Shown here: piece after piece, positions 34,929 to 43,722 of the stretch
Position numbering within the stretch: the stretch's first letter is position 1
Layout of the letters: each line of letters starts with the position of its first letter
Source: Planctomycetota bacterium
GTDB taxonomy: Bacteria > Planctomycetota > SZUA-567 > H5-PLA8
Direction of reading: 5' to 3'
Length of the DNA: 59,840 nt
Assembly (NCBI GenBank): GCA_026184295.1
Contig: JAHCJK010000011.1
Location: forward strand, 1 to 59,840
Notes under the pieces: model-generated
Told to the model about the DNA's origin: nothing
Seen by the model: the letters and a program-made list of their open reading frames with translations, nothing else
Database searches by the model: none
Position numbers and translations under genes: made by a program

Positions 34929-35985
34929 GGCCCACCGGCGCCGGCGCGCGCATCTCCAGCCCCAGCGCGCGCAGCAGCCGCTCCGAATCGAGCGGGTTGA
35001 AGTCGCTGCTGTTGACCTCGATCTCGCCCAGCTTCATGCCTTCCAGCGCCTGGCGCGCGAAGTAAAACTTCGCGCCGGGCCGTTCGTAGACCTTGGAGAG
35101 CATCTCGGTGCCCTTGGCCATAGCGGTGGCCTTGACCAGTTCCGCCTGCGCCAGTTTCTGGCGCCGGATCGACTGGGCCTTGGCGAGCACCTCCGTGCTT
35201 TGCAGCTTGGCGTCCTGGATGATCTGCCCGATCTTGCGGTCGGCGTCCGCGGTCAGGTTCTCGATCTCCTGGCGGCGGCTCTCTTCGATGCGCTTCACTT
35301 CCGCCTCCGCGTTGCGCTTGATCAGCTCGGTCTGCGTCTGCGCCGCGGCCATCTGCCCCTTGGCGGTCTCGAGGCTCTTGCGCTGCCCGGCCAGCTGCTT
35401 CTGCAGCAACTGCTTCTCGAACTTGGGATCGTAGACGATGTTGCGCAGCAGCAAGTGGCGCACTTCCACGCCCACGGGCTGGAGCTGCTCGTCCATGGCC
35501 TTCTGGGCTTCGTCGGATTTCTTGTTGCGCACGCTGGTATTGTAGAAGTCCTCGGTCTTCATCTGCGCCAGGATTTCGTTCGCGTATTTGTTCAGCGTGT
35601 TCTTCACGAGCTGTTCGATGTGTTCTTCGTCGCGGAAGTTCATCGCCACTTCGTTGCAGCGGCCCGGCGAGATGCGCCACATCACCGAGATATCCACGGT
35701 GGTGGTGTACTGGTCGCTTCCGCGCACCTGCAGCGTATCCTTAAGGTTGAACCAGGTGGGGTCCCACTTGCGCACGATATGGAACCCGGGCACCGCGAGA
35801 ATGAACCCGGGGCCATAGTCGACCTTCTCGACGCCCTCGGAGGTCAGCTTGGTGCGCACGCCGACCTGGTTCGCCGCGATCTGTTCGGTGCAGGTCCACG
35901 AAAGGAAGATGCCCAGGATCGCGAGGAAGACCAGCGCCACGATGGCCTTGCCGGCCTTGGTGAGTTTGAATTCACTTTCCTCCAT
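34909..35985 (-). CDS. SPFH (band 7/prohibitin-like) protein 2
   Basis: 358 residues: one membrane helix (about 15-33), an SPFH domain (about 35-190, with VGVRTKLTSEG and VDISVMWRI), and a long coiled coil rich in Ala, Glu, Gln and Lys (about 190-300). Such proteins form ring complexes in the membrane that organise or restrain membrane proteases and lipids, as HflK/HflC or prohibitin do. Its start overlaps the end of the upstream SPFH gene by 14 bases, so the two are probably made together and form a heteromer. Confidence 0.88.
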   Translation of the reverse strand: MEESEFKLTKAGKAIVALVFLAILGIFLSWTCTEQIAANQVGVRTKLTSEGVEKVDYGPGFILAVPGFHIVRKWDPTWFNLKDTLQVRGSDQYTTTVDISVMWRISPGRCNEVAMNFRDEEHIEQLVKNTLNKYANEILAQMKTEDFYNTSVRNKKSDEAQKAMDEQLQPVGVEVRHLLLRNIVYDPKFEKQLLQKQLAGQRKSLETAKGQMAAAQTQTELIKRNAEAEVKRIEESRRQEIENLTADADRKIGQIIQDAKLQSTEVLAKAQSIRRQKLAQAELVKATAMAKGTEMLSKVYERPGAKFYFARQALEGMKLGEIEVNSSDFNPLDSERLLRALGLEMRAPAPVGHEPGGE

Positions 35986-37111
35986 CGGTGCCTCCCTTCT
36001 TCGCGCGCGATGCGTCCGGCGCGGCCGCGCGGGGCGTGCGCACCGCGGGGCTGGTCTCGTAGCGCTCGACGCGTTCGGAGGGCGCGTACGGCACCGCGCG
36101 GATGGTGATGCCGTCGTAGAATTTCACCAGCGCTTCCTTCACCAGGCCTTCGCCGCCCTTCTCGTAGGCCGCGAAGAGTTTCGCCATCGCTTCGGCCTTG
36201 CGCGCGCCTTCGGCTTCCAGCGCGGCGGCCTCCTGCTCGGACGATTTCAGCGCGATGTCGCCTTCGCGCTCGGCCTGGTAGGCCTCCTGCTGCGCCTTGG
36301 TGACGATGCGCTTCGCCTCGCCTTCGGCGACGATCAGCTTCTTGGACAGGTCGCCGTCCAACTGCGCGAGCGCCGTCTGCTTGTCGCGCGTGGCCTCGGC
36401 CACCATGCGCTTGCCTTCCTCGACGGCGGCCTCCTGGTAGTCCTTCTGGTTGGTCAGGATCTGGTCGGCTTCCTTGCGGTCGCGGATGATGCGGTCGTAT
36501 TCAGGGTCGAACTGGAAGTTCTGCGCCGTGATCGAGACGATCTCGATGCCCATCGGCAGCACGTCTTCGGCCAGGTTCTGCTGCGTGGCCTTCAGGCGCT
36601 GGGCGCGGTGGAGCGGTTCGGAGATTTCGAGCGTCGAGAGTTCGCCGAAGTGGCTGCGGATGGCCGAGCGCGTGAGCGCGCGCAGGATGTCGTCGATGTT
36701 TTCCTTGTCGCCGAGTTCGCGGTAGGCCTGCTCGGCGAAGGCCGCCTGAAGCTGGTAAACGATCTCGACGTCCATCTCGACGTTGCTGCCGTCGTTCGTC
36801 TTGATGTTCACCTGGTCGCCTTCGGGGTGTTCACTGTTGGTGTGCCCGTGCGTGAGGTACAGGACGCGCTGCGACTTGTCCACCTTGTAGACGCTGCTGA
36901 GCCCCAGCGGCAGGTGAAAGACCATCCCGCCGAATTCCTGGCGCGTCACGCTTCCCGTCACGTTGTTGACGATGATCGCGACCTCGGTGTTGCTCACCAT
37001 CGTGGCGCACGAACCCATGGCCGAGAGCGCCATGTAGACCACGAGCCCGATGCCGATTACGTACATCACCAGTCGCGCACCATACCGTTTGGCAAAATCG
37101 CCAGATGCCAT
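35972..37111 (-). CDS. SPFH (band 7/prohibitin-like) protein 1
   Basis: 379 residues from ATG 37111: membrane helix about 14-35, SPFH domain about 40-210 (SNTEVAIIVNNVTGS and HLPLGLSSVYKVDKSQRVL), coiled coil about 210-320 with a run of Glu/Ala/Lys. Prohibitin-like; not close enough to HflK or HflC to use those names. First gene of a three-gene operon with a second SPFH protein and an unknown membrane protein. ATG 37111 is preferred to 37150, because GAGG lies eight bases upstream and the extra 13 residues are only basic. Confidence 0.88.
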   Translation of the reverse strand: MASGDFAKRYGARLVMYVIGIGLVVYMALSAMGSCATMVSNTEVAIIVNNVTGSVTRQEFGGMVFHLPLGLSSVYKVDKSQRVLYLTHGHTNSEHPEGDQVNIKTNDGSNVEMDVEIVYQLQAAFAEQAYRELGDKENIDDILRALTRSAIRSHFGELSTLEISEPLHRAQRLKATQQNLAEDVLPMGIEIVSITAQNFQFDPEYDRIIRDRKEADQILTNQKDYQEAAVEEGKRMVAEATRDKQTALAQLDGDLSKKLIVAEGEAKRIVTKAQQEAYQAEREGDIALKSSEQEAAALEAEGARKAEAMAKLFAAYEKGGEGLVKEALVKFYDGITIRAVPYAPSERVERYETSPAVRTPRAAAPDASRAKKGGTDGGK

Positions 37112-37217
37112 CGCGGAACCTCGCTTTCGTTTAAAGGGCTTCCGTTTCACGACGTACTAATGCCAAGGGGGCTTAAAAGCTTTTGAAAAAACGGCGTATT
37201 ATCCCGCCGGGCGGCCG

Positions 37218-37544
37218 TCAGCGCTTCGCGGGGCGCCGTTTGGTTTCCGCGTCCACCCATTTCGCGTACGGGCGGTAGGCCGCCGCCACGTTCAAGACCA
37301 GCACCTCGGGCACGTCGTAGGGATGCAGCGCGGGAATCCGTGCGAGCAGCTTCCGCACGTTGCGCGCGGGCGCCTTAAGCACCATCAGCGTCTCGCGGGC
37401 CGTGTCGATCTTGCCGTCCCACCAGAAAAGGCTCGTCGCGCCGGGCAGCAGGTTCGCGCAGGCGATCAGGCGTTCCTTCAGGAGCGCGCGGGCCAGGCCT
37501 TCGGCCTTCTCCTTCGGCGCGGTGACGAGCAGGACGCGCAGCAT
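37218..37544 (-). CDS. cutA: CutA divalent-cation tolerance family protein
   Basis: 108 residues, the family length. CutA proteins form trimers and are linked to copper and other divalent-metal tolerance, with the biochemical role still unsettled. ACANLLPGATSLFWWDGKI and ETLMVLKA are conserved in CutA1, as is HPYDVPEVLVL. The ATG at 37544 has AAGGAG seven bases upstream. It lies 131 bp from the divergent carboxypeptidase gene. A metal link with the zinc locus 15 kb away is possible but not shown. Confidence 0.92.
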   Translation of the reverse strand: MLRVLLVTAPKEKAEGLARALLKERLIACANLLPGATSLFWWDGKIDTARETLMVLKAPARNVRKLLARIPALHPYDVPEVLVLNVAAAYRPYAKWVDAETKRRPAKR

Positions 37545-37674
37545 GGCGGGCTCCTTGCGGTGAACGGCGACGCATGACCGATAGCTTAGATGGCGCTTCT
37601 TTGCAAGGAACCATCGGCGCCGGAAATGTCCGTGCCTCGCCCGTTCCCAAGCGTATACTGCGCGCGGAAACGAC

Positions 37675-39381
37675 ATGCCGAAACGAACCGACCTCGCACA
37701 GCCCGCGCTCTCCGCCGACGCCGATTTTCCTGGCGGCAACGGCGTCGAATTCGACCGCGTGGGCCCCGCGCATCTCCGCTTCAAGATGGTCAAGCACGCC
37801 TCGCCCTTCTGCCTGTGGTGGTGCTTCCGCGCGCAGGTGCCCGCGGGCCGGCGCGTCACCTTCGAACTCGTCAATACGCCGGACTCGCTGGGCCGCCCGC
37901 CCGTCTGGCGCGTGGTGCGTCCGTTCTTCTCGTACGATCAGATCGCCTGGACCCGGCTCGCCCCCAAGGATTGCGTCTTCAACGAAGAGACGCAGACCTT
38001 CTTCTTCTCCGGCGTCTTCAAAAAGCCCGTGGTCTACTTCGCGCAGGCGGTGCCGTACCACTTCGCCGAACTGGAGCGCCTGCGAACGCAGCTGCGCCGC
38101 AGCCCGCTCTTTCACGAACGCATCGCCGGTTCCTCCGGCGAAGGCCGGCCCTACCCGCTCTGGCACCTCGCGCCGAAAAATGCCCCGCGCGGCAAGCCGC
38201 TGCTGGGCGTCTTCGTCTGCGGGCGGCACCACGCGGGCGAGACCCACGGTTCCTGGGCGCTGGACGGGATGCTGCGCGAGATCGCTTTCGGTTCGAGCCC
38301 CGAGGCGCGCTGGCTGCGCGCGAACGCCAGCGTGCTCGCCGCGCCTTTCGTCGATCTCGACGGCGTCTGGCACGCGATGTACGGGAAGGACCGCACGCCG
38401 ATCGACTTCAACCGCGACTGGTCCGCGGACCCGCTGCGCCCCGAAGTCCGCACGCTCCAGCACGAGATTCACGCCTGGGCGCAGACGGTCCGCTACGCCG
38501 CGCACCTCGACTTCCACTGCCCCGGCCTGACCAACACGCACCACATCCATTCCAGCGTGCCGGGGCTTTCGACGCGGCGGCTGAAGGACGCGGAGAAGGA
38601 TTTCGCGAAGGAATTCTCGCGGCTGGCTTCGCGCGCCTCGCCCTTTACCGAAAAGGACCTGGTCTTTCCCGGCTACCAGGGCCCGACGGGCGAAGTCACC
38701 TGCTCGAGCTACCAGCGCCACGTCTACGGCGTTCTCTCGCTTACGCCCGAGGTCTCGTACCATCCCGTGCACGGCGGAAAGCTGATCGAACAGTCCGCGC
38801 TGCTGCCGTACGGCGCGGCGCACGCGAAGGCCCTCGGCCGGGTGCTGAAGCGCCACGAGGCCGATGTCCGTTCGCACGCGCGCCCGTTTTACGACGCCGG
38901 CGAAGCGCCGCCCGTCGCGCCCGCGGTGGACGATCCCGCCAGCGTATACCGCTGGTGGAGCAATCTGGGCGGAAAGCCGGAACGATATTCGGTGCGCGCG
39001 CTGCGCGGGTCCGCGCCGGATGAATCGGGCGAAGCGCTGGTGATCGAAGGCGATCCGAAGCAGTCGGCGTTCGTGCTCACGCCGTCCATCGGCCCCGGCG
39101 TGACGCGCGCGGAACTGACCTTTCGCGCCCGGGCCGAAGGCGCGGGCGCTCCCAAAAAGGGCGCGCCGCCGCTGGGCCTGCTGGTGCATGTCTTCTTTTA
39201 CGACCGCATGGGCCGCCGCTTCGGACGCCTGAACGGCAGCGCCGAATACGACCTGCCGCTGCAAGGGGTCAAAGGCTGGGTGCGCTTCACCGCCTCGGTC
39301 GAACCGCCTGCGGGCGCCGTGCACGCGCGGCTCGGCATCCGCAGCGAACTGCCCAAGGGCCGCGTGCTGCTCGCGCCGTAG
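37675..39381 (+). CDS. M14-family zinc carboxypeptidase, cytosolic type
   Basis: 568 residues. N-terminal beta-sandwich domain (about 15-130) precedes an M14 peptidase domain (about 135-390), as in cytosolic carboxypeptidases. Zinc ligands: H186 and E189 in HAGETHGS, and H281 in LDFHC; the catalytic Glu is E359 in LTPEVSYH; NRDW matches the substrate-binding NR motif. After residue 395 there is a further region of about 170 residues, which looks like a carbohydrate-binding-type beta-sandwich. No signal peptide. Likely trims peptides or modified protein tails in the cytoplasm. Its stop is five bases from the stop of the convergent gene. Confidence 0.87.
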   Translation: MPKRTDLAQPALSADADFPGGNGVEFDRVGPAHLRFKMVKHASPFCLWWCFRAQVPAGRRVTFELVNTPDSLGRPPVWRVVRPFFSYDQIAWTRLAPKDCVFNEETQTFFFSGVFKKPVVYFAQAVPYHFAELERLRTQLRRSPLFHERIAGSSGEGRPYPLWHLAPKNAPRGKPLLGVFVCGRHHAGETHGSWALDGMLREIAFGSSPEARWLRANASVLAAPFVDLDGVWHAMYGKDRTPIDFNRDWSADPLRPEVRTLQHEIHAWAQTVRYAAHLDFHCPGLTNTHHIHSSVPGLSTRRLKDAEKDFAKEFSRLASRASPFTEKDLVFPGYQGPTGEVTCSSYQRHVYGVLSLTPEVSYHPVHGGKLIEQSALLPYGAAHAKALGRVLKRHEADVRSHARPFYDAGEAPPVAPAVDDPASVYRWWSNLGGKPERYSVRALRGSAPDESGEALVIEGDPKQSAFVLTPSIGPGVTRAELTFRARAEGAGAPKKGAPPLGLLVHVFFYDRMGRRFGRLNGSAEYDLPLQGVKGWVRFTASVEPPAGAVHARLGIRSELPKGRVLLAP

Positions 39382-39386
39382 CCGGC

Positions 39387-39923
39387 TTACTCTTCCTTGC
39401 CCGTGCCTTTAAACTGGCCTTCCTTGGCGGCAAAGAGCACGTTGAAGGTCGTCAGGCTTCCGTAGCAGCGCGTGATGTAGCCTTCGAACTCCACCTTTTC
39501 CTCGGCCGAAAGCCCCGCGTGCGCGTTGACCTTCTGTTCCAGCACGCGCAGCTTGTCGCGGATGCCGATGATCTTCTTGAAGAACGCCTCGATGGGCACG
39601 TCCTTCGGCTGCACCCCTTCCTTGCCGGGGATCATCTTGATCGTCCCGCCGGTCCAGCGCGAGGCCATCTCGGCGTCGATCTCGATCCAGCCGTAATCCC
39701 CCAGCACTTCGCGGACCGCGCGCTTGATGCGGTCGGTCTCGGGATCGCCGGCGCCGTCCACGGCCTTCATCGCTTCGAAGGTGAACGCGACGCGCTTCAC
39801 TTCGCCGGCCTTGAACATCACGACGTAGTCGCCGCCCTGGTAATCGACGACCTTGCCCAGCCCGAACATGGGATGGTTCACGGCCGCGCCGATGCCGATG
39901 GTGGGTTTCGCCTGGTCTGACAT
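39387..39923 (-). CDS. Unknown protein with Tudor-like N-terminus
   Basis: 178 residues. The start, VNHPMFGLGKVVDYQGGDYVVMF, resembles the DUF3553/CarD-UvrD Tudor-like beta-barrel seen at the C-terminus of UvrD helicases and in RNA polymerase-binding proteins. The remainder is mostly helical and not recognised. It could bind RNA polymerase or another protein. Stands alone between convergent and co-directional neighbours. ATG 39923 has GAGGG about ten bases upstream. Confidence 0.7.
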   Translation of the reverse strand: MSDQAKPTIGIGAAVNHPMFGLGKVVDYQGGDYVVMFKAGEVKRVAFTFEAMKAVDGAGDPETDRIKRAVREVLGDYGWIEIDAEMASRWTGGTIKMIPGKEGVQPKDVPIEAFFKKIIGIRDKLRVLEQKVNAHAGLSAEEKVEFEGYITRCYGSLTTFNVLFAAKEGQFKGTGKEE

Positions 39924-39962
39924 GAGCCGCCCTCGCTTGCCTTCGGATTGCCCGACTCTGGC

Positions 39963-40736
39963 CTACACGCCCAGTTCCCGCAAGAGCGCTTCGGCGCGCC
40001 GGCCGTCACCGGCCATGCGAATCTGTTTGACCGGCCAGCAGAGCCGCCAGGTCATCAGGATCGCGCCCTTCCAGGTCAGCCGGTACTGCTGCGCCGTTTC
40101 GTCCAGGCGCAGGTAGCCTTGGCCGGACAGGAACGCGTGCTCGCGCGAAATGCTTTCCTGAAGCACCCGCGCGTCGGGTTCCCACGCCGAGAGCGGCATC
40201 CTCGTTCCCGCATGCGCGCGCCGGGCCAGCGCCTGGTGCGCCCGGTACAGCCGCTGCGAATCCGTGATGTTCCGGAAAAAATACTTCTCCCGCCCGGGCA
40301 CCGGCGGCGTGGCCACCGATTCCGAACTGTTGTTGGTCGTGACGCTCCGCTCGGGCGTCAGCAGCGAGATGAACTCGGTGTGCATGCTGCGGTGCTTGCA
40401 TTCGCCGCTGGCGAAGACCAGGTAAAAGGCGTCCAGCATGGCGTAGTCGCAGTGTTCGCGGTGTTCAAGGATTGTGAAGTAGACCTTCACGTTCTTCACG
40501 TAGTGGGACATCTCCATGCAGGCCAGCGGGGTGAAGCCGAGTTCAAGCAGCGGCGGGATGCCTGCTTCGAAGAAGGCTTTCGCGTCGCCGGGAAGGTCGG
40601 GGGCGGTCCCGTCGAGTGGGCGAAACGTCGCGCGGACGGCCTGCGCTTGCGTAGCCTTGACCAGGATCGGCCCGAGCACATACGGCAGCAGGACGCTGCC
40701 CAGCACCAGGCCAGCCAGAACATACACGGCAGTCAT
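39963..40736 (-). CDS. Single-pass membrane protein, unknown
   Basis: 257 residues, one N-terminal membrane helix (about 2-26) and a soluble domain of about 230 residues with no motif that I recognise. The last 60 residues look like a winged-helix-type fold (AWEPDARVLQESISREHAFLS..YLRL), but this is uncertain. It starts 14 bases after the stop of the YchF-like gene on the same strand, so the two are probably co-transcribed. Confidence 0.65.
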   Translation of the reverse strand: MTAVYVLAGLVLGSVLLPYVLGPILVKATQAQAVRATFRPLDGTAPDLPGDAKAFFEAGIPPLLELGFTPLACMEMSHYVKNVKVYFTILEHREHCDYAMLDAFYLVFASGECKHRSMHTEFISLLTPERSVTTNNSSESVATPPVPGREKYFFRNITDSQRLYRAHQALARRAHAGTRMPLSAWEPDARVLQESISREHAFLSGQGYLRLDETAQQYRLTWKGAILMTWRLCWPVKQIRMAGDGRRAEALLRELGV

Positions 40737-40750
40737 AAATCCCTGCGTCG

Positions 40751-41845
40751 TCAGCGCGTGTTGGCGCGGATGTGGACGATATCGCCGTCCTTGACGATGT
40801 ATTCCTTGCCTTCGAGGCGGAATTTTCCGGCGGCCTTCAGTTCCTTCTCGCTGCCCGCCGCGAGCAATTCTTCGTAGCCGAAGACCTCGGCGCGCACAAA
40901 ACCCTTGGCCAGATCGGTGTGAATCTTGCCCGCCGCCGCCTGCGCATTGTCGCCGCGGTGAATCGTCCAGGCGCGGCATTCGTCCTCGCCGACGGTGAAG
41001 AAGGGGATCGCGTCCAGCGCCGCGTAGGCCTGCCGCGCCAGGCGCGCCGAGGCCGGCTCGCTGATGCCGAGGCTGGCGAGGAATTCCGAGCGTTCGGCCT
41101 CGGGCAGCTGCCCGATTTCCATCTCGATCTTGGCGCAGAGCGAGATCGCGTTCGGCACCTTCTTCTCGAGCTCCGCGGCCTTGCCGCCTTCGCCCAAGTC
41201 GCCTTCGGCGACGTTGAAGACCACGACCTGCTTCTTGTTCGTCAGGAACTGGAAGGCCGCGATGTGGCGCTTCTCGTCGTCGCTGATGGGCGCATAGGTG
41301 CTGACGGGCTTGCCGTCTTCGAGAATCTTGAGCACCTTCTCAAGCGTGGCGAGTTCCTTCTTGTCCTGCTCCTGCGTCTTGGTCGGCTTGGTGGCCTGCA
41401 CGCGCAGCTTTTCGACACGGCTGGTGCACTGCGCCAGGTCGGCGAAGAGCAGTTCGTTGTCGGTCTCGCCCAGGTCGCGCATCGGATCGATGCTCTCGAG
41501 CACGTGCGGCACCTCGCTGCTCTCGTACGCGCGCACGACATGGACGATGCCGTCCACTTCGCGCAGCTTGCCGAGGATTTCGCCCTTCACTTCCTTCCCG
41601 CCGCCCGCCGCTCCGGTGCCGCTGATGAGCCCCGTAAAGTCCACGCAGTCCACCGCCGCGAGCACGAAACTCTTCGGCTTGTACATGTCGCGCAGCTTGA
41701 ACATGCGCGGATCGGGCACCTTCATCACCCCCACCGTGCTGCCCGGCGAACCCGAATACTGTCCAACAGGCTGCACGCCGCCCGTGACCGCGTTAAAGAG
41801 GGACGTCTTGCCACAGGCCGGAAATCCGATGATGCCAAGCTTCAA
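40751..41845 (-). CDS. YchF/OLA1-like ATPase, variant G1 motif
   Basis: 364 residues, YchF-like layout: G domain, coiled-coil insert (about 145-180), and C-terminal TGS-like domain (about 275-364: GFVRAEVFGYEELLAAGS, GKFRLEGKEYIVKDGDIVHI). G1 reads GFPACGKT (7-14) instead of the usual GLPNVGKS; DFTG serves as G3; G4 is NVAE, which is the NxxE form that favours ATP in YchF. Canonical YchF binds ribosomes and is involved in stress responses. The altered G1 marks a diverged paralog, so I do not give the ychF symbol. It begins a unit with the membrane protein at 39963. Confidence 0.85.
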   Translation of the reverse strand: MKLGIIGFPACGKTSLFNAVTGGVQPVGQYSGSPGSTVGVMKVPDPRMFKLRDMYKPKSFVLAAVDCVDFTGLISGTGAAGGGKEVKGEILGKLREVDGIVHVVRAYESSEVPHVLESIDPMRDLGETDNELLFADLAQCTSRVEKLRVQATKPTKTQEQDKKELATLEKVLKILEDGKPVSTYAPISDDEKRHIAAFQFLTNKKQVVVFNVAEGDLGEGGKAAELEKKVPNAISLCAKIEMEIGQLPEAERSEFLASLGISEPASARLARQAYAALDAIPFFTVGEDECRAWTIHRGDNAQAAAGKIHTDLAKGFVRAEVFGYEELLAAGSEKELKAAGKFRLEGKEYIVKDGDIVHIRANTR

Positions 41846-42060
41846 AGCACACGCTCCTTCACGGACGTTTTTCGAGGGGGGTTAGGAACCCGGTTCTTGC
41901 AGGGCGAGAGTCTATTCGGTGCCCCGGAAGTTCGCACGTCCTGATTCCTTCTCACCAAGGAGCCTCGAATGCGGCCAGCCCGGCGCCGCTGTTTCGCGCC
42001 AGCCCTTGAGCGCCGGCCCTTGTGCATCGGCCTCTCGCCTTTCGAACATTTGCCGCGATA

Positions 42061-42146
42061 GCCGCGGAGCGGCGTCATTTTGTGGCCCAGGACGTAAGTC
42101 CTGGGAGTGAGTGCGCGCAATCGGCGGAGTCCCGTAGGGACGACAG
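42061..42146 (+). repeat. REP-like multi-palindrome arm, left copy
   Basis: Three palindromic modules in order: GCCGCGGAGCGGC, CCCAGGACGTAAGTCCTGGG and GTCCCGTAGGGAC. The right copy (42267-42352) is the same length and about four-fifths identical in inverted orientation; modules are conserved while spacers differ. This resembles the BIME-type arrangement of REP elements. Confidence 0.8.
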
Positions 42147-42266
42147 AAGCGGGACCCTTAATTCGCGAATTACACGCGGACCCGCGCGTGTTTCGACTCG
42201 CCGGCGACGAAGGCCGCGTAGCCTTCCTGCCGGGCAAAGTTCTTCCGGATCGAGGACGAACGGACT

Positions 42267-42352
42267 CTGTCGTCCCTACGGGACTACACAACCGTTGCGC
42301 ATTCACTTCCAGGACTTACGTCCTGGGCCACATTCCGACGCCGCTCCGCGGC
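42267..42352 (-). repeat. REP-like multi-palindrome arm, right (inverted) copy
   Basis: Reverse complement of the left arm with the same three modules at the same distances. Arms are separated by 120 bp with no gene. Differences are mostly in the spacers (ATTT against GGAA after the first module, and about ten bases before the third). Confidence 0.8.
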
Positions 42353-42590
42353 TGTCTTCGGGCGGGCTTGTTGGTCATAGGCGAATCGGTGGATGGCATT
42401 TGCGCACGCATTACCACTTTCAGGGGACAGGAGGGCTGACTTCTTGGGTTCCGCTCTAGGCCTTGGGCGCGCGTCATCGCGGATTGCAGCCAGCGTAGCG
42501 AGCCGCTGAATCGACGAACGGCCGCCCGTTGTGTAGCCAACCAGGGCGAGCGAAGAGAACAGCCATCCCCCGAAGTGCGTGAAGCGCCGT

Positions 42591-42623
42591 TCTCCGTGTC
42601 CTCTGTGCGCTCTGTGGTGAATG
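42591..42623 (-). repeat. Dispersed CACCACAGAG-type repeat, copy 1
   Basis: On the minus strand, CACCACAGAGCGCACAGAGG followed by ACACGGAGAA. A related copy lies at 49751-49780. Similar CACAGAG/ACACGGAG strings are found dispersed in many bacterial genomes and translate to spurious TTERTEDTEN-like peptides. It sits seven bases past the RluA stop. Confidence 0.65.
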
Positions 42624-42629
42624 CAGGCC

Positions 42630-43691
42630 TCACACCGGAGGAACCGCGATGCCGAGGTGCTCCGCGAGGGCGCGGATGTCGGGGTAGAGCGGCGCGCGCA
42701 GGGCCATCGGTTCCTTGCGCGCGGGGTGGATGATCTCGAGCTGTTCGGCGTGCAGGCAGACGCGCGGTTCGAAATCGCCGAACTTCGCGGAGGTCCGTTC
42801 GCCTCCGTACAACGGATCGCCGACCAGCGGGTGCCCCAGCGCCGCGGCGTGGATGCGGATCTGGTGGCTGCGCCCGGTCCGCGGGAACGCGCGCAGCAGG
42901 CTGAACGCCCCGCACGGGCTGCGCCCCAGGCATTCGTAGGCCGTCTGCGCTTCGCGCGCGTCGAGGCCGTTCACCGCGCCGCGCACGCGGCAGGCCGGAT
43001 CGATGCCCAGCGGCGCGTCGATCTCGGTGCGCTCGAACGTGGCCGCGTTATGCACCAGGCACAAGTACGTCTTCTTCACCACGCGGTTCTCGAACTGCCG
43101 TGTCAGTTCCTGGTTCGAGGGATGGTCGAGCGGGAAGACGATCACGCCGCTGGTCTCTTCGTCCAGGCGGTGGCAGGTGCGCACGCGAAAACTCGGGTCA
43201 GCCTCGATCCGTTCGCGGTAGTAATGCAGCAGCCCGTGGTACATCGTGCCCGTTTTGTGCCCGCGCGCGGGATGGATGATGATCCCGGGCGGCTTGTTGA
43301 TCGCGATCAGGCTCTCGTCTTCGTGGATCACGTCGAAGACGATCTCCTCGGCCTCGTACTTCGTTCCTTCCGGCAGCAGAATCGTGATCTGTTCGCCCAG
43401 CGTCACGTGCCAGCTCGACTTGACCGTGTGCCCGTTGATCAGCACGCGCCCGTCCTTGATCAGCTTCTGCAAAAAGCTGCGCGAGTACCCCGGAAAGCGT
43501 TCGAGCAGATACTTGTCGAGGCGCTTGGGCTTGCCCGGATGGCGTTCGCCGACGGCGAATTCGTAGCGGTCCGGGCGGCCGGTCTTCGCGCGCGGAAAGT
43601 CGTACTTCGTCTTCATGCCCTTGGGGCGATACCAGGGCGGCGTCTGCGCATTCAGGCCCGGAGCATCCGCCGGGGGCGGCAAGCTGTTCAT
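42630..43691 (-). CDS. RluA family pseudouridine synthase
   Basis: 353 residues. S4 RNA-binding domain (about 55-110: RLDKYLLERFPGYSRSFLQKLI) followed by the RluA catalytic domain. The catalytic Asp is D177 in HRLDEETSG, the RluA signature; GRSHQIRIHAAALGHPLVGDPLYG is also conserved. It makes pseudouridine in rRNA, probably at 23S positions like RluC or RluD, but the site cannot be told. The first 45 residues are an extra Pro-rich lead. No partner gene adjacent. Confidence 0.92.
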   Translation of the reverse strand: MNSLPPPADAPGLNAQTPPWYRPKGMKTKYDFPRAKTGRPDRYEFAVGERHPGKPKRLDKYLLERFPGYSRSFLQKLIKDGRVLINGHTVKSSWHVTLGEQITILLPEGTKYEAEEIVFDVIHEDESLIAINKPPGIIIHPARGHKTGTMYHGLLHYYRERIEADPSFRVRTCHRLDEETSGVIVFPLDHPSNQELTRQFENRVVKKTYLCLVHNAATFERTEIDAPLGIDPACRVRGAVNGLDAREAQTAYECLGRSPCGAFSLLRAFPRTGRSHQIRIHAAALGHPLVGDPLYGGERTSAKFGDFEPRVCLHAEQLEIIHPARKEPMALRAPLYPDIRALAEHLGIAVPPV

Positions 43692-43722
43692 GCGCGCGAG
43701 TATAGCAGAAAGGCGGCGGCCT

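Larger units (their letters stand above)
41846..42629. other. 784-bp non-coding region rich in repeats
   Basis: No credible gene lies between the YchF-like start and the RluA stop. It holds an inverted pair of 86-bp REP-like arms (42061-42146 and 42267-42352), a 120-bp centre with small palindromes (AATTCGCGAATT at 42160-42171), and a dispersed CACCAC-type repeat at 42591-42623. Reading frames over it have no family resemblance. Confidence 0.75.

Noticed and set aside
42316..42933. Minus-strand frame containing TTERTEDTEN
   Set aside because: This peptide is the usual spurious translation of the CACCACAGAG-type repeat, and the frame overlaps the RluA gene in another frame.
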